DNA of 64,000 nucleotides, taken from positions 10,702,706 to 10,766,705 of the forward strand of contig NC_088296.1 in the NCBI RefSeq assembly GCF_032854445.1, given 5' to 3'. Position 1 is the first letter of the stretch; each line of letters starts with the position of its first letter. The position numbers were made by a program, and so were the translations under genes. The notes under the pieces are model-generated. The model did no database searches. It was not told the origin of the DNA and was given only the letters and a program-made list of their open reading frames with translations. This document shows positions 1 to 10,647 of the stretch, piece by piece. The stretch is from Liolophura sinensis (lineage: Eukaryota; Mollusca; Polyplacophora; Chitonida; Chitonidae).

Positions 1-73
1 TGAGTGGAAAAGCCGGTTTAATTTGGACTAACTGTTGATTGTTGGACGCCATTCTGCTGTTTGTAAACTGTGA

Positions 74-311
74 GTGAGTGAGTGAGTGCTTGGGGTTTAA
101 CGTCGTACTCAACAATTTTTCAGTCATATGACGATGAAGGAATCCTTACGGTGCATGTGCGTGTAATGTGCCTCCCTGTTGCAGGACGGATTTCCACCGC
201 TCTTTTATCTAGTGCTGCTTCACTGAGACGACTTACCGATGTGACTCTGGATTGATTCTGGATCTACCGGTCCCGAAACGGACGCTCTACCAACAGTGCC
301 ATCCGGGCCGG
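74..311 (-). mobile_element. SINE-B, internally deleted, with perfect target-site duplication
   Basis: GAGTGAGTGAGTGCTTGGGG at the tail side and GACGCTCTACCAACAGTGCC at the head side. Compared with 60175-60540 it lacks about 125 internal bases between CGACTTACCGA and GTGACTC. TTGTAAACTGTGA is repeated exactly at 61-73 and 312-324. Confidence 0.92.
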
Positions 312-324
312 TTGTAAACTGTGA

Positions 325-1030
325 TTATCGTGTGTATATATTAACTGTTTACTGGAGAATTTGTAATCTCGATACCAGAAGAGTATCAACCTCCTTTCGT
401 AAGACGAGTCGAAGGATTCAACCGTGTTAAGGCTGTGGGAGATCAACAAACTGCGCCAGTAAAGAGAAAACGGACGTCCAGAAACAGGACTGGAATATTC
501 CAGGGCCGATTTGACAACGACGGGAAGTCAAGTTAAGGACTGTAGCGTAACTCAGGTCTGAAGTATTTATACATACTAGTAAGCTGCAGCCATTTATTGT
601 AACATTTATTATATATATATCCTGTGCATTGCTATTTGTAGTTTAACTCTTTACTTTCCTTTTTGATTTTTTAAATTGTTAAACCAACGATTTGAGTGTT
701 TGAGAGTGTTACTGTGTTTGACCCAGGTTAGGCTTGTTATCGGGAATTGATTTTGGCTTATTACACCGATACCCTAACAATACGAGAAACTCTTCCGGTA
801 TACATCCATACAAGCAGTCATCCTGGTTAATTACACCTGAACGGTAAGTTTTGTTCCCCTATTCCAGTTCAAGCGAACGATAACTTTATATTATTTAATG
901 TTTTACAACATTTCTAACTTTACCCAGAGCATTTCTAATCTGGTCGTGTTTTTGGGATGTTGTATTTGAAGACTATGAGTAGTCTACTCCCTAAGAGTAG
1001 ACATGTATGTCTTTGGAAGGTTTTAAAAAC
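325..1030. other. Non-coding, nothing recognised
   Basis: AT-rich sequence with a short TA run near 608. No frame of interest. Confidence 0.6.
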
Positions 1031-1262
1031 ATTTATTTATTTATTTATTCATTTATTTATTTGATTGGTGCTTTATGCTGTAATCAAGAATATTTCACTT
1101 ATACGACGGCGGCCAGCATTATGGTGGGTGGAAACCGGGCAGAGCCCGGGGGAAACCCACGACCATCTGCAGATTGCTGGCAGACCTTCCCACGTACGGC
1201 CGGAGAGGAAGCCAGCAGGAGCTGGAGTTGAACTCACAGCGACCAAATTGGCGAGAGACTGA
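1031..1262 (-). mobile_element. SINE-A copy, nearly complete
   Basis: It reads (ATTT)n, GATTGGTGCTTTATGC, then the conserved central domain and the tRNA-like head on the complement. The head is truncated after the GACCAAATTGGCGAGAGACT segment. ACATGTAT occurs just outside both ends (about 1003 and 1278), a possible target-site duplication. Confidence 0.85.
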
Positions 1263-1282
1263 TGGGTGATCACGCTGTGCAC

Positions 1283-2039
1283 ATGTATATTTTTGGCGCG
1301 CTGGAGGAATGTTTCACGACCATTTCCCTGTAAGTCGTGTTTAATCTGATGAACAACAAATCATACTCAACGAGTACTTTGGAAAAGTGATTTTTCACAA
1401 GTCACAGCGCAGAGCCGAAGCGCAAACCAGAATTGCAGTCCATGCAAAGCGTGTAAATTGTACGGCAGACATGGCTAGCCAAGGCAAGGCCTTACACTGT
1501 CTGAACAATATTAGGCCAACCTGAACTTGATTATCAGAAGACAGGTGTAACAGAGCATGGACAATATATACCAGTGGGGACACAAAACCTCCCCTATCTG
1601 CTGATAGGGGATAGGTGATGTTCATACCATCACTAAGAGTCAACCACTAGTACATCCATCAGCAACAGATTCACTCACAGACCACGCGAAAGAACCAGTT
1701 ATGTTAATCGTCCAACAGATCACCCTTAGAATTATAGCAAATTTGATTTCAAAGGAGACAGCCTGAAATTGCCAGAGAAGTCCAAGCATGCGCTATTCCT
1801 GAAAAATTCTATACGAATCTCTACGAGACAAAATTGCAGGAAACGAAGAATGAATCTGTTTTGATCCTGTTAATACTGACATTTGCCAATCACCAAATCA
1901 CGGACAAAGAACCTGGTATGGTAAGGCGGGATATCACTCTTAGATAATTAAGTTAGGTACGAAAATGCGAATTTCAAACACAGCACGCATATGTAAATTT
2001 CCGAATTCAGGGTATAAGACTTATTGGGACTCAGAGTGC
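1283..2039. other. Non-coding, nothing recognised
   Basis: An 82-codon minus-strand frame (1395-1643) shows no familiar motif. Confidence 0.6.
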
Positions 2040-2281
2040 CCTTACCCAGGAGTCTCTCACCAATGCGGTCGCTGTGAGTTCAAGCCCATCTCATGCTAGC
2101 TTCCTCTCCGGCCGTACCGTGGGAAGGTCATACAGCTACCTGCGGATGGTCGTGGATCCCCCCGCCCACGGGCTCTGCCCTGATTCCTCACACCGTAATG
2201 CTGATCGCCTTCGTATAAGCGAAATATTCTCGAACACGGCGTAAAACACCAATCAAATAAATAAATCAAATAAATAAATTG
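2040..2281 (+). mobile_element. SINE-A copy, 5'-shortened
   Basis: It starts inside the head at CCCAGGAGTCTCTCACCA, has the B-box-like GAGTTCAAGCC, and ends in AACACCAATCAAATAAATAA. It faces the next copy tail to tail. Confidence 0.85.
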
Positions 2282-2375
2282 AACGTTCCCACCACCCTCT
2301 CTTTCCATATTACACCCTTTTCTCAGACCGTGAGAGATCCGATCTAGGCGTTAATCCGACATTCGTACACTATGA

Positions 2376-2638
2376 TTTATTTGATTTGATTGGTGTTTTA
2401 CGCCATACTCAAGAATATTTCACTTATACGACGGCAGCCAGCATTATGGTGGGAGAAAAACGGACAGAGCCCGGGGGAAACCCACGACCATCCGCAGGTT
2501 GCTAGAGGACCTTCTCACTTTCGGCCTGAGAGGAAGCCAGCATGAGCTGGACTTGAACTCACAGCGACCGCATTGGTGAGAGACTCCTGGGTCATTACGC
2601 TGCGCTAGCGAGCTAACCGACTGTGCCACGGAGGCCCC
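2376..2638 (-). mobile_element. SINE-A, full length, with target-site duplication
   Basis: A complete 263-bp copy: tail, central domain and tRNA-like head ending at CCACGGAGGCCCC. It is flanked by CGTACACTATGA (2364-2375) and CGTAAACTATGA (2639-2650), a 12-bp duplication with one mismatch. The head carries A-box (TGGCNCAGT) and B-box (GAGTTCAAGTCC) type pol III promoter sequences on the minus strand. Confidence 0.92.
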
Positions 2639-2650
2639 CGTAAACTATGA

Positions 2651-3480
2651 AAGAGAGTTCCAAGTCAACAATGTTAAATGACAATAATGACTCATTCCCA
2701 AAATATCATAAACACCAGCTCCAAACGGAACAATAATATTTCCCAATAGCAAATATACATCTACTAGCATGCAAGAGAGAAGCAGTCGTCAGTTTTCAAT
2801 GATGCATAGAAAAATGTACACAGTCGATAGTCTTGGTGTATCATCCGATTCAGCCTTTAAACTGTCCATGAATCTCACTTAAGTCTCAGTGTTCACGGAA
2901 CAGGTAAGGGTTACTCTAACGTGAAGATCAAAATCAGCCATTTTCACATCTTTGCTTTATTAAAGGTGGAAAAAAACATAAATATTACATAAATTTCTAA
3001 TGAAAGAGAGCAAAAAGTTGGTGGCAAATGTGGTCATCTATACTTTTTTCGATTTTTCTTTAAAGAGAAAAAAAACATATGAAAAAAGAAAATTGGATGG
3101 TGGGTATTTGGGACCACCTTTTGGTATATATAGTGTTTTTGTAATGATGTTACAATTATCGATGTAACAGATGTTGAATGAATATATTTGCACTAGAAGT
3201 TTGTCATTTCAACAAGCAAATGTGTTAAACCCTTTATTTTGATCATATTCATATTTTTTGAATATGTTCATAAATATTTTCATAATTCAGATTAAATGCA
3301 TATGTTTGGATAACAAAAAACAAATTTACATTCAAATAAATGTATTAGACATGCGTCACATCCTTATTTAGACTATTATGCATTAATTACCAGATTACCA
3401 GACCCCCTCCCCCCCACACACACACAAACACAAACATATTTTCAAATACCCTTGCTGCAAATAAGTTTTAACGTTCTTTC
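2651..3480. other. Non-coding, nothing recognised
   Basis: AT-rich, with a C-run and CA-rich stretch at 3404-3436. Confidence 0.6.
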
Positions 3481-3491
3481 ATCTGATTAAG

Positions 3492-3683
3492 GTCGCTGTG
3501 AGTTCAAGTCCAGCTCATGCTGGCTTCCTCTCCGGCCGTATTTGGGAAGATTTTTCCAGGAGCCTGCGGATGGTCGCGGGTCTCCCCCGGGCTCTGCTTG
3601 GTTTCCTCCCACCATAATGCTCACCGCCTTCGTATAAGTAAAATATTCCTGAGTACGGTGTAAAACACAAATCAATTAAATAA
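3492..3683 (+). mobile_element. SINE-A, 5'-truncated, with perfect target-site duplication
   Basis: The copy starts at the B-box region (GTCGCTGTGAGTTCAAG) and ends in an AAAT tail. ATCTGATTAAG is repeated exactly at 3481-3491 and 3684-3694. The truncation lies inside the insertion, so it happened during integration, as in LINE-driven retrotransposition. Confidence 0.92.
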
Positions 3684-3726
3684 ATCTGATTAAGACCTCA
3701 TCTTTATGTTTATTTTTCCTTTAAGG

Positions 3727-3884
3727 TTTACACTTCACAGGACGTTCTGTTGGTATATAACTACATTACTGAACTTTCTCGTAAATAATATTTATGGGAA
3801 GCTCTGTGATGCTATTCACCAAAATGCCATAGGTATTCCAATGGGTCCATTGTGTGCAGAAATGATAGGTACAGATGTCATTTA
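3727..3884 (+). pseudogene. Reverse transcriptase relic (GIPMG motif)
   Basis: An open frame reads LLNFLVNNIYGKL, then HQNAIGIPMGPLCAE, and ends at TAG. The pattern FL(V/I)xNIY...HQ.A.GIPMG..CA matches the palm region of a reverse transcriptase group common in aquatic animals, possibly Penelope-like; the GIPMG codons are 3832-3846. Only about 50 codons remain, without the downstream catalytic DD box. It runs directly into the SINE-C-related repeat. Confidence 0.5.
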
Positions 3885-4160
3885 GAAAGTGGATAGAGTA
3901 AAAGCATTATCTTTAATGGGGATTGGCCGAGACCATTGCGGGTTTCGAACCAGCGACCTCAGAGTCAGGCACCCAATCGCCAGCAATACATGTCAACCGT
4001 CTAGACCACTCGACCAACACAAAAATAGAAGGTAGTTGACCGGTAGACTTTACCGTGAACATGCATTACCCCTCTGATGATCACCACTGACGTCATTCCC
4101 TTAGGTGAATATATCAGATAGGTACAGATGTCATTTAGAAATGGATAAAGTAACAGTATT
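3864..4160 (-). mobile_element. SINE-C copy (third tRNA head) bounded by about 45-bp direct repeats
   Basis: On the minus strand 3915-4015 reads GTTGGTCGAGTGGTCTAGAC ... GGTTCGAAACCCG, a tRNA-like head with A and B boxes. The body continues to AGAAAGTGGAT. A 46-base segment at 3864-3909 recurs at 4117-4160 with a few differences. The 5' part of this repeat overlaps the reverse transcriptase relic, so the outer segments may not belong to the SINE. Confidence 0.6.
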
Positions 4161-4252
4161 AACAGAAATGACTAATAAGTAAACCCTTTAAAGCTTGATT
4201 CTTTTCGATTACCAGGCGTAAATTGATGACACATTCGTCATAAACATATTCT

Positions 4253-4335
4253 CAAATCGCCGAGGTGGGCGCCACCGTGGCCGAGGTGGGCACCACCATG
4301 GCCGAGATGGGCGCCTCCGAGGCATAGGTGGTAAA
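4253..4335 (+). repeat. Short GC-rich tandem repeat, about 21 bp unit
   Basis: Three imperfect units of GCCGAGGTGGGCGCCACC lie immediately before a SINE-A head fragment. The unit resembles the SINE head start (GTGGCCGAGGTGG, as in the copy at 56731), so the array may have grown from a SINE head. Confidence 0.6.
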
Positions 4336-4349
4336 CACGCTTTCGCGGC

Positions 4350-4449
4350 GCATTGACCCAGGGGCCTCTCATCAATGCGGTCGCTGTGAGTTCAAGTCCA
4401 GCTCACCAGTTTTCTCTCCGGCAGCACGTGGGAAGGTCTACTAGCAACC
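4350..4449 (+). mobile_element. SINE-A head fragment
   Basis: It covers the tRNA-like head and the beginning of the central domain (CACGTGGGAAGGTCTA). The 3' half and tail are missing. Confidence 0.75.
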
Positions 4450-6370
4450 TCGTGCTTTTCCTGTGATGTGATGATTTCAGTCTACTTCACAAGTTATTCG
4501 TAATTAAAACTAGTGTAGTGAGAACACTTCATCAAACGACTCAACTTGAAGTTTCTTAAAGTCTACAGATGGGAGCTGCATAAGACATACATATGTGTAT
4601 TTGAAAAACAATCAAGGATTTAAAATTTGCATTGGATATTATGCTAGAATACGCCAGTGAAATAATTTCCAGCAGACACTGTTCATAAATTCGAACAAAA
4701 CTAACAGCGTTAAGTAAACCCTCAGCTTGAAAAGTGAAGATCTAACCTGCTATAGCTTTACAGAGTTCCGCTTGAATGGACAACAGTACTTCAGCGGGAA
4801 TTCAAGTGAATTTATCGGGGCTTTGAAGTGCTGCTTCGTGATTGAAGAGATTGGCCAGGGTCAAAGCGCGTTCGGATTGCCAAGGAGGGGGTGGGGGGGG
4901 GGGGGGGAGGTCACTCAAGGCTATGTGGACATATGCCATATGCGGCTCCTTATTCCTTATTGAAACAGTAATGGCGTTACAACAGTTTATTCGCAGTCAG
5001 TGAAAGTAAACTACTTAGTAAGATATCCGCATCGGTACCGACGTGAATTGTGACTGATACAATGCATGACAGACAAACGGGGAAAACAGTGTACAACAGA
5101 CACAAAATCATGACGCATTTGCATTGCTAAGCTTATACGTGACGGTACGAGACCTTTATATTATCATGTACATTTAGAATAAAAAGACAATCAGAATGGA
5201 ATAAATTATTGTGCCTGCTGATCTAAATCCCATCTAACTTACCCTTTACTTGAGTCAAAAATACAAGTCGCATCTCTATTACAGTATGATACTGTGTGCT
5301 TTGTGAAGTGATATTAATTATGTGCTACAACTGGGTGACTCTTAAGGTAGAGCATACATGTCATGGTATGAAATACCTCCCCAAAAAGCCCGATGGATCT
5401 GACTTACAAGTAGAAGGCCAAAAATTCCGCAGTAGTATAATTTTGAGTACGTCAGGGAGCGTCAATCGGCCCTCGCGAAGAGCACAGTGGGGCGTAATTC
5501 ACGGTTAAGTGACAAAAATACGATCAAATTGCCTGGGTCAGTAACCAGGATCCTTATAAGTATTCACCATGAAATACGTCGTGAAAACTGAAGAACTTGC
5601 TTATTTCTTATGCCAAACACTGGTTCTGTATAATAAATCCGTTTCAACAAATATGGCTAAAATATACATACATAAGGTGTTGCTACTTTTAAGCATTTAC
5701 GTGAACAATTAAAATGAAACGAAAAGCGAGGTAATCCACAAGTTTTCTCTGCATGTTAAATAAACCCCTTTTGTTTTTTATAAGTTTTAAGTTTTTCAGT
5801 TAATATGCTTTCGTGTAGAGAAAAGTGAATTCACAAAATAGGGTCAAACTGTAATTGAACACGTGAGACCTGGAATACCTATCAAGATCGAACACGTTGC
5901 TTCAGATTCCTTAATGGCTTTGTGTACATAAGGCAATAACTGCTAAGCTGTACTCAGTTACCGTTATTAAAATCCCATTGCTGTGACACTATTTTAAAGA
6001 TAGTGCCGTAACATTCCGCTCTCCACGGATTAAACAAACAAATACGTTCTGTAAATATCCAGAGAGGCTGTTGTCATTTCGGAAATCCCCAGCTTTGAAT
6101 CTACTTTATTGATTTGTGGCTGGCAGTAAAAATCGAAGCCCCAGAACACGGTCCACTCGTACGTTGCTGTGAACTGCGCTCTCGACGACGTCGGAATGTG
6201 GGGTTAAATGACTTGAGGGGTTAAATCGTCACGTCAGTTATTGAAAAGGGTCGTTTACTCGTAATGCTCTCGTCTGTGTAACTTTACTGAAAGCTTTAGA
6301 CTGGAACGAGGTGGTTACTCAAAATGCAGTAGACTGTTGTGATAACTTTAGGCCGGTTTGTGCTCAAGTG
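4450..6370. other. Non-coding, nothing recognised
   Basis: Only a poly-G run at 4885-4908 stands out. Frames at 4727 and 5296 have no recognisable features. Confidence 0.6.
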
Positions 6371-6378
6371 GCATAAAA

Positions 6379-6486
6379 TATAAAAGCGTCTATTTCAGGG
6401 CCTCTGGCATGAACGGACTCGTCTTTATAGTTGTCGGTCAGGCGATTTGGAGTACCAGTACTGCAAAAACCGAACATAACACCCTT
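6379..6486 (+). promoter_or_regulatory. Candidate core promoter and very short first exon
   Basis: A perfect TATAAAAG box is at 6379-6386. Downstream an ATG at 6409 opens 26 codons with a hydrophobic start (MNGLVFIVVGQAIW), ending exactly at GTGAGT (6487-6492), a consensus donor. This would suit a first exon encoding a signal peptide. The weakness is that a TATA box here predicts transcription starting at about 6410, on the ATG itself, so either the exon is non-coding or the match is chance. Confidence 0.25.
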
Positions 6487-6492
6487 GTGAGT

Positions 6493-8394
6493 AACGTGGT
6501 GTTAGTTGCGTAGGAATGTAACATTGAACTGTATAAGCTGCAAATATTGAAAATCGTATATTTCGCTATTACTACGCGGTTTGTTACAGTTTCTTTTGTG
6601 ATTTGCAATTCCAGCTGTGTGACAGAGAATTTGCATCAGTTACATTAGGGCATCGATCCAACACATGAATTTTTTTAAACACATGGCTATATTTTAAGAA
6701 TAAACTCGTTTAAACCGACTCACGGGCGTTTTAGTGTGTAAATAGGCGATGGAATAATTAAATATTGAATACTACTAACAAGACAAAAAATTGTTGATTT
6801 GGAGGTTTTATAAAAATATTTTGATTGATCTCTTAGTAAACACTGAATTTCATGGTTTATTGTGCTGTTTAATGTCATGTTTATTGTCTAACTTGATTTT
6901 TTTCTTCATATTTATTTATAGTCATAATTCTTGCAGCAATCAACACGATCACATAGTTAATTATTGTATCATTATTTTTTCATTAGCCTTTACAGAGTTT
7001 GAACATATTTGGAGTTCCAAAGGTCCAAACGATTCAGCCACGTACGCATGCGCCAGATATCAGCACTAATCCAGTACGAAGAACGTTGATTAAGAAATAA
7101 TGCCTTCATTTTAATAAGCGAAGTAACTCTGAAGAAATTCATTTTGACGATCTGAATATTTCGACTTCTATGAAGTCATCCTCACGAGAAATGTGCCAAG
7201 TAGGGCTTTGCTCATTTATTACGCTAAGTTGTTCAGTGGCTCAACTAAATCATGACTTCTGTGTATACGCTGGGATAACTGCGGTAAAAGGGAACTATAC
7301 AGTTTTTGTGGGATGAGGCCGCACTTCAGTGTTGTGTACCTTTTTTGTATATGTTTAAACGATGTGTGCTGTATCATCCTATCCCCCTTTCAATGTCTGT
7401 GGGTGAAACAATCTCCATGAACGATTTGACGCCGCAATTTGACAAGAGTCTTGAAAAACAGTCTGCGTCTCTGCCTTCCACGAATGTTCTCGTATGGATT
7501 TTTCAGACGTGTGAGAAAGTTAGTTAAATGTCGCATTCAACCTACCATATATAGCATTATTAAATGCACCTATGCATTTGCAAGGCTAACGACGTTAGTA
7601 CTGTATGTGTCGTTTGCAGATCGCAGTTAAAGATCAACCGATAAAACAATATCCAAAGTCGTATTTCCAAACACCATTTTCATTAATAAAGTAACATCAC
7701 ACTCACTTTACAAAATACATGTGCTTTCAACCAAAGATGATTTACCTGGAAACAGAACTGTCTAGCATGCTCTGGGTCTAATCATATTCACATTAAGGCA
7801 AATTTGAATAATTTAAATAAGCTTTATAACAACTCTAGTATGCTTTATTTAAAAATTAATCTTGAAAATGGATCAGAGACAGAGATCAAAGGAGAAAAGA
7901 ACGAGTACAGCTGATTGTGGTTTCAAAAACAGGAAGTCCATAATTTTCCCAGACGTCGGTGATGGTTAATTTGCCTGTTCGTGGATTATTCATTGTGCCC
8001 GAGGTCGGTATCATATTTCAACTGTATGACTGACATCCGGTTTGTAGACGTATTAATTTTCCTCGTGCATGTTCAGCCAAATTAAAAAGACGATGCGGTC
8101 TTTATGGCACCATGCTATCAATATAACCTCGTTCATTAGAGCCCTTCCCTTCTCATCTTCCATAACAGGCTTCCAGTGCTGTTTCATCTTTCCGCCGAAA
8201 CACTTTCATATTCTGTTGGATTATGTGGTGCAGTAGTAAATAGTGATAGGTGTGTTTGGTTTTCAAGACGTTTGATCTGTTTGCTCTATTTATGGCAAGA
8301 TATGGTATTATACTTAGGGATAATCCATTTACATGGCTTATTAACTCGGATAATCACGGCTGGTATCGCAGGACTCTTCCCTTGGCAGTGTTTT
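6493..8394. other. Non-coding, mostly unrecognised
   Basis: Presumed intron or intergenic DNA; apart from the doubtful stem-loop near 7150, nothing is supported. Confidence 0.5.
7135..7200 (-). other. Small stem-loop resembling a Penelope-type ribozyme region, doubtful
   Basis: On the minus strand GGATGACTTCATAGAAGTC is directly followed by GAAA. The arrangement (GATGA, short stem-loop, GAAA) recalls the hammerhead-like motif in Penelope-like elements. The CUGAUGA box is imperfect and two bases separate the short stem from GAAA, so this is a weak call. Confidence 0.15.
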
Positions 8395-8700
8395 CTTGTT
8401 ATTGTTTATTAAATGGGATGACAACACACCATTTTTTAAAAACTCTAGACCAGTGACGTCTAATTAATTTCCAAGCAACATTACTGCTTGCCTGCTCGTT
8501 TTACCTAATCCCGCTTAAGCCATGGTGCTAGGGGGCCTGTACTTCACTACTATTTAGGTGAATTTACAATGAACAGTTAGAATAGGTCGTATCGGATGCA
8601 AATTAACTAGGGACCATATTTCACCGGTAAATTGTGACAATTTGCAAACATTAACAGTCATCGGTGTTCAGGTTTGACTCTCTATACTGTGAGTCTTTCA
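8395..8700 (+). repeat. Family U dispersed repeat, long copy
   Basis: Colinear with 19375-19715: CTCTAGACCAGTGACGTCTA, TTAAGCCATGGTGCTAGG, CATATTTCACCGG and TCTATACTGTGAGTCTTTCA. Its right end meets a SINE-A copy. Confidence 0.75.
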
Positions 8701-8907
8701 TATTACACTTATCATACAGCATTATGGTGGAAGGAAACCGAGCAAAACCCGGGGGAAACCCCACGACAATCCGCTGATAGGTAGCTGATAGGCCTTCCCA
8801 CGTACGGCCGGAGAGGAAGCCAGCATGAGCTCAGCGACCGCATTGGTGAGAGACTGCTGGGTCATTACGCTGCGCTAGCGCGCTAACCAACTGAGCCACG
8901 GAGGCCC
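8695..8907 (-). mobile_element. SINE-A, tail missing
   Basis: The head is intact (CCAACTGAGCCACGGAGGCCCC on the plus strand in two parts) with the central domain; the last about 40 bases and tail are lost. It abuts a family U copy at 8395-8700, a nested arrangement. Confidence 0.85.
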
Positions 8908-9654
8908 CGAATAAAGAGTAATGAATATCTGGAACCTTTACTTGGTGATTTCTGGAAGCCTGTAGAGCGAAACAAATTCAGTCAAGGAAATTCTCGTCTA
9001 GTTGTATTGGGCAGTTTTATCGAAGAACAAACAAAGAGTGGTTTCGAATCTAAATACTAGACTAGTGTCACCGACTAGCTAAAATATCCCACTTCCTGGA
9101 GGATTCTTAGGGAACGCTTTGACTCAAAAGCTTTGAGCTGCAGGTAATATTAATAATATTGATTAAAAATCGATGGAAATTACTGCCATATGTTAATAAT
9201 TTGGACTCTTGACACACAATTACGCCGGATGTTTCACTTAGCGAGCGCACAGGCCGGACCCGCGCGCTAATGCGCAGGGCCGACATCCTGGTGTCATGTG
9301 TACAGGTAGACTTCAAAGTACCAGTGATGTCACAGGAAGGCCGGAATTTTCAGCATACGTGAGAACAGATGATAACTAAACATGTTGACTCGTCGCCATG
9401 TCGTTACAGTATGTCTTGCGGTTTCAAGCATTACGTTAGATGGCTCAAAGGTTGGAATAGCTCCGTTTCTTTGTTAAGTCCGTTCTTTAACCACGGTACC
9501 CTTGTTTCCTCCACCGACACACTGATCACAGTGGAACTTAAATGAAGTAAATGAATGCATCACTTTGTTGTTATTAAAAAACACGTATATGTGGTATACA
9601 TATACAATATGTATAAAGTGTATTTTTTAAGTGTAAATTATATCTTGTACAAAT
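8908..9654. other. Non-coding, nothing recognised
   Basis: No repeat of the listed families and no credible frame. Confidence 0.6.
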
Positions 9655-9823
9655 TTTTTTATTTATTTATTTATTTGATTGGTGTTTTACGCCGTACTCA
9701 AGAATATTTCACTTATACTACGGCGGCCAGCATTATGGGGGGAGGAAATCTGGTAGAGCCCAAGGGAAACCCACGACTATCCGCAGGTTGCTGGTAGACC
9801 CTCCCACATACGGCCGGAGAGGA
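9655..9823 (-). mobile_element. SINE-A, head missing, joined to the 27-bp minisatellite
   Basis: The tail and central domain run to CGGCCGGAGAGGAA and then stop, about 35 bases before the minisatellite. The head is absent. Confidence 0.85.
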
Positions 9824-9860
9824 ATTTGTAGAAATTAACGGATTTAAATTCATATGCAAA

Positions 9861-10529
9861 CGTACCACTGATGTAATGATGTGGAAAAAAACTGCTGTAC
9901 TGATGTGGAAAAATACCACTGATGTTCTGATGTGGAAACATGCCATGGCTGTAATGATGTGGAAACGTACTACTGCTGTGCTAATGTGGAAAAATACCAC
10001 AGCTTTATTGATGTGGAAACATACGACTGATGTATTGATGTGGGAACATACCACTGCTGTATTGATGTGGAAACATACCACTGCTGTATTGATGTGGAAA
10101 CATACCAATTCTGTATTGATGTGGAAACATAGCACTGCCGTATTGATGTGGAAACATACCAATTCTATATTGATATGGAAACATACCACTGTTGTATTGA
10201 TGTGGAAACAAACCCCTGCTGTATTGATGTGGAAACATACCACGGCTGTATTGATGTGGAAACATACCAATTCTGTATTGATGTGGAAACATTCCACTGT
10301 TGTATTGATGTGGAAACAAACCCCTGCTGTATTGATGTGGAAACATACCACGGCTGTATTGATGTGGAAACATACCACTGCCGTATTGATGTGGAAACAT
10401 ACCACTGCTGTATTCATGTGGAAACATACTAATGATGTATTGATGTGGAAACATACCACTGCTGTATTCATGTGGAAACATACTAATGATGTATTGATGT
10501 GGAAAAACATACTACTGCTGTATTGCTGT
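9861..10529. repeat. 27-bp minisatellite, about 24 units, with higher-order repeats
   Basis: The unit is close to GATGTGGAAACATACCACTG plus CTGTATT. Because 27 is a multiple of three, several frames stay open over the whole array (for example 9 residues MWKHTTAVL repeated on the plus strand), so openness is not evidence of coding. Units 11-14 and 15-18 form a 108-bp higher-order repeat, and the last full units form a 54-bp dimer present twice. Confidence 0.95.
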
Positions 10530-10647
10530 TGACAGTTGCCATAAAGACGTACATGACGTATTTAATGAGACCGTGTTCTTACCTCAAGATAGGGAATGCT
10601 GTGAAATAAAACTGTAAGTTTTGTATTCATTTATTTGTTACTAAGTT

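Noticed and set aside
2096-2308. Small proteins containing segments such as GRAREPTTI- or VGGNRAEPGGNPRPSA-like strings (many places)
   Set aside because: These are translations of the SINE-A central domain and tail, repeated wherever a copy lies.
3915-4015. tRNA-Leu or tRNA-Ser gene on the minus strand
   Set aside because: GGTTCGAAACCC and an A box are present, but the same head with a shared body occurs at 33.3 kb, so it is SINE-C; the acceptor stem does not pair convincingly.
9713-10510. 265-codon minus-strand and 218-codon plus-strand frames
   Set aside because: Both are translations of the 27-bp minisatellite; several frames are open and one extends into a SINE.
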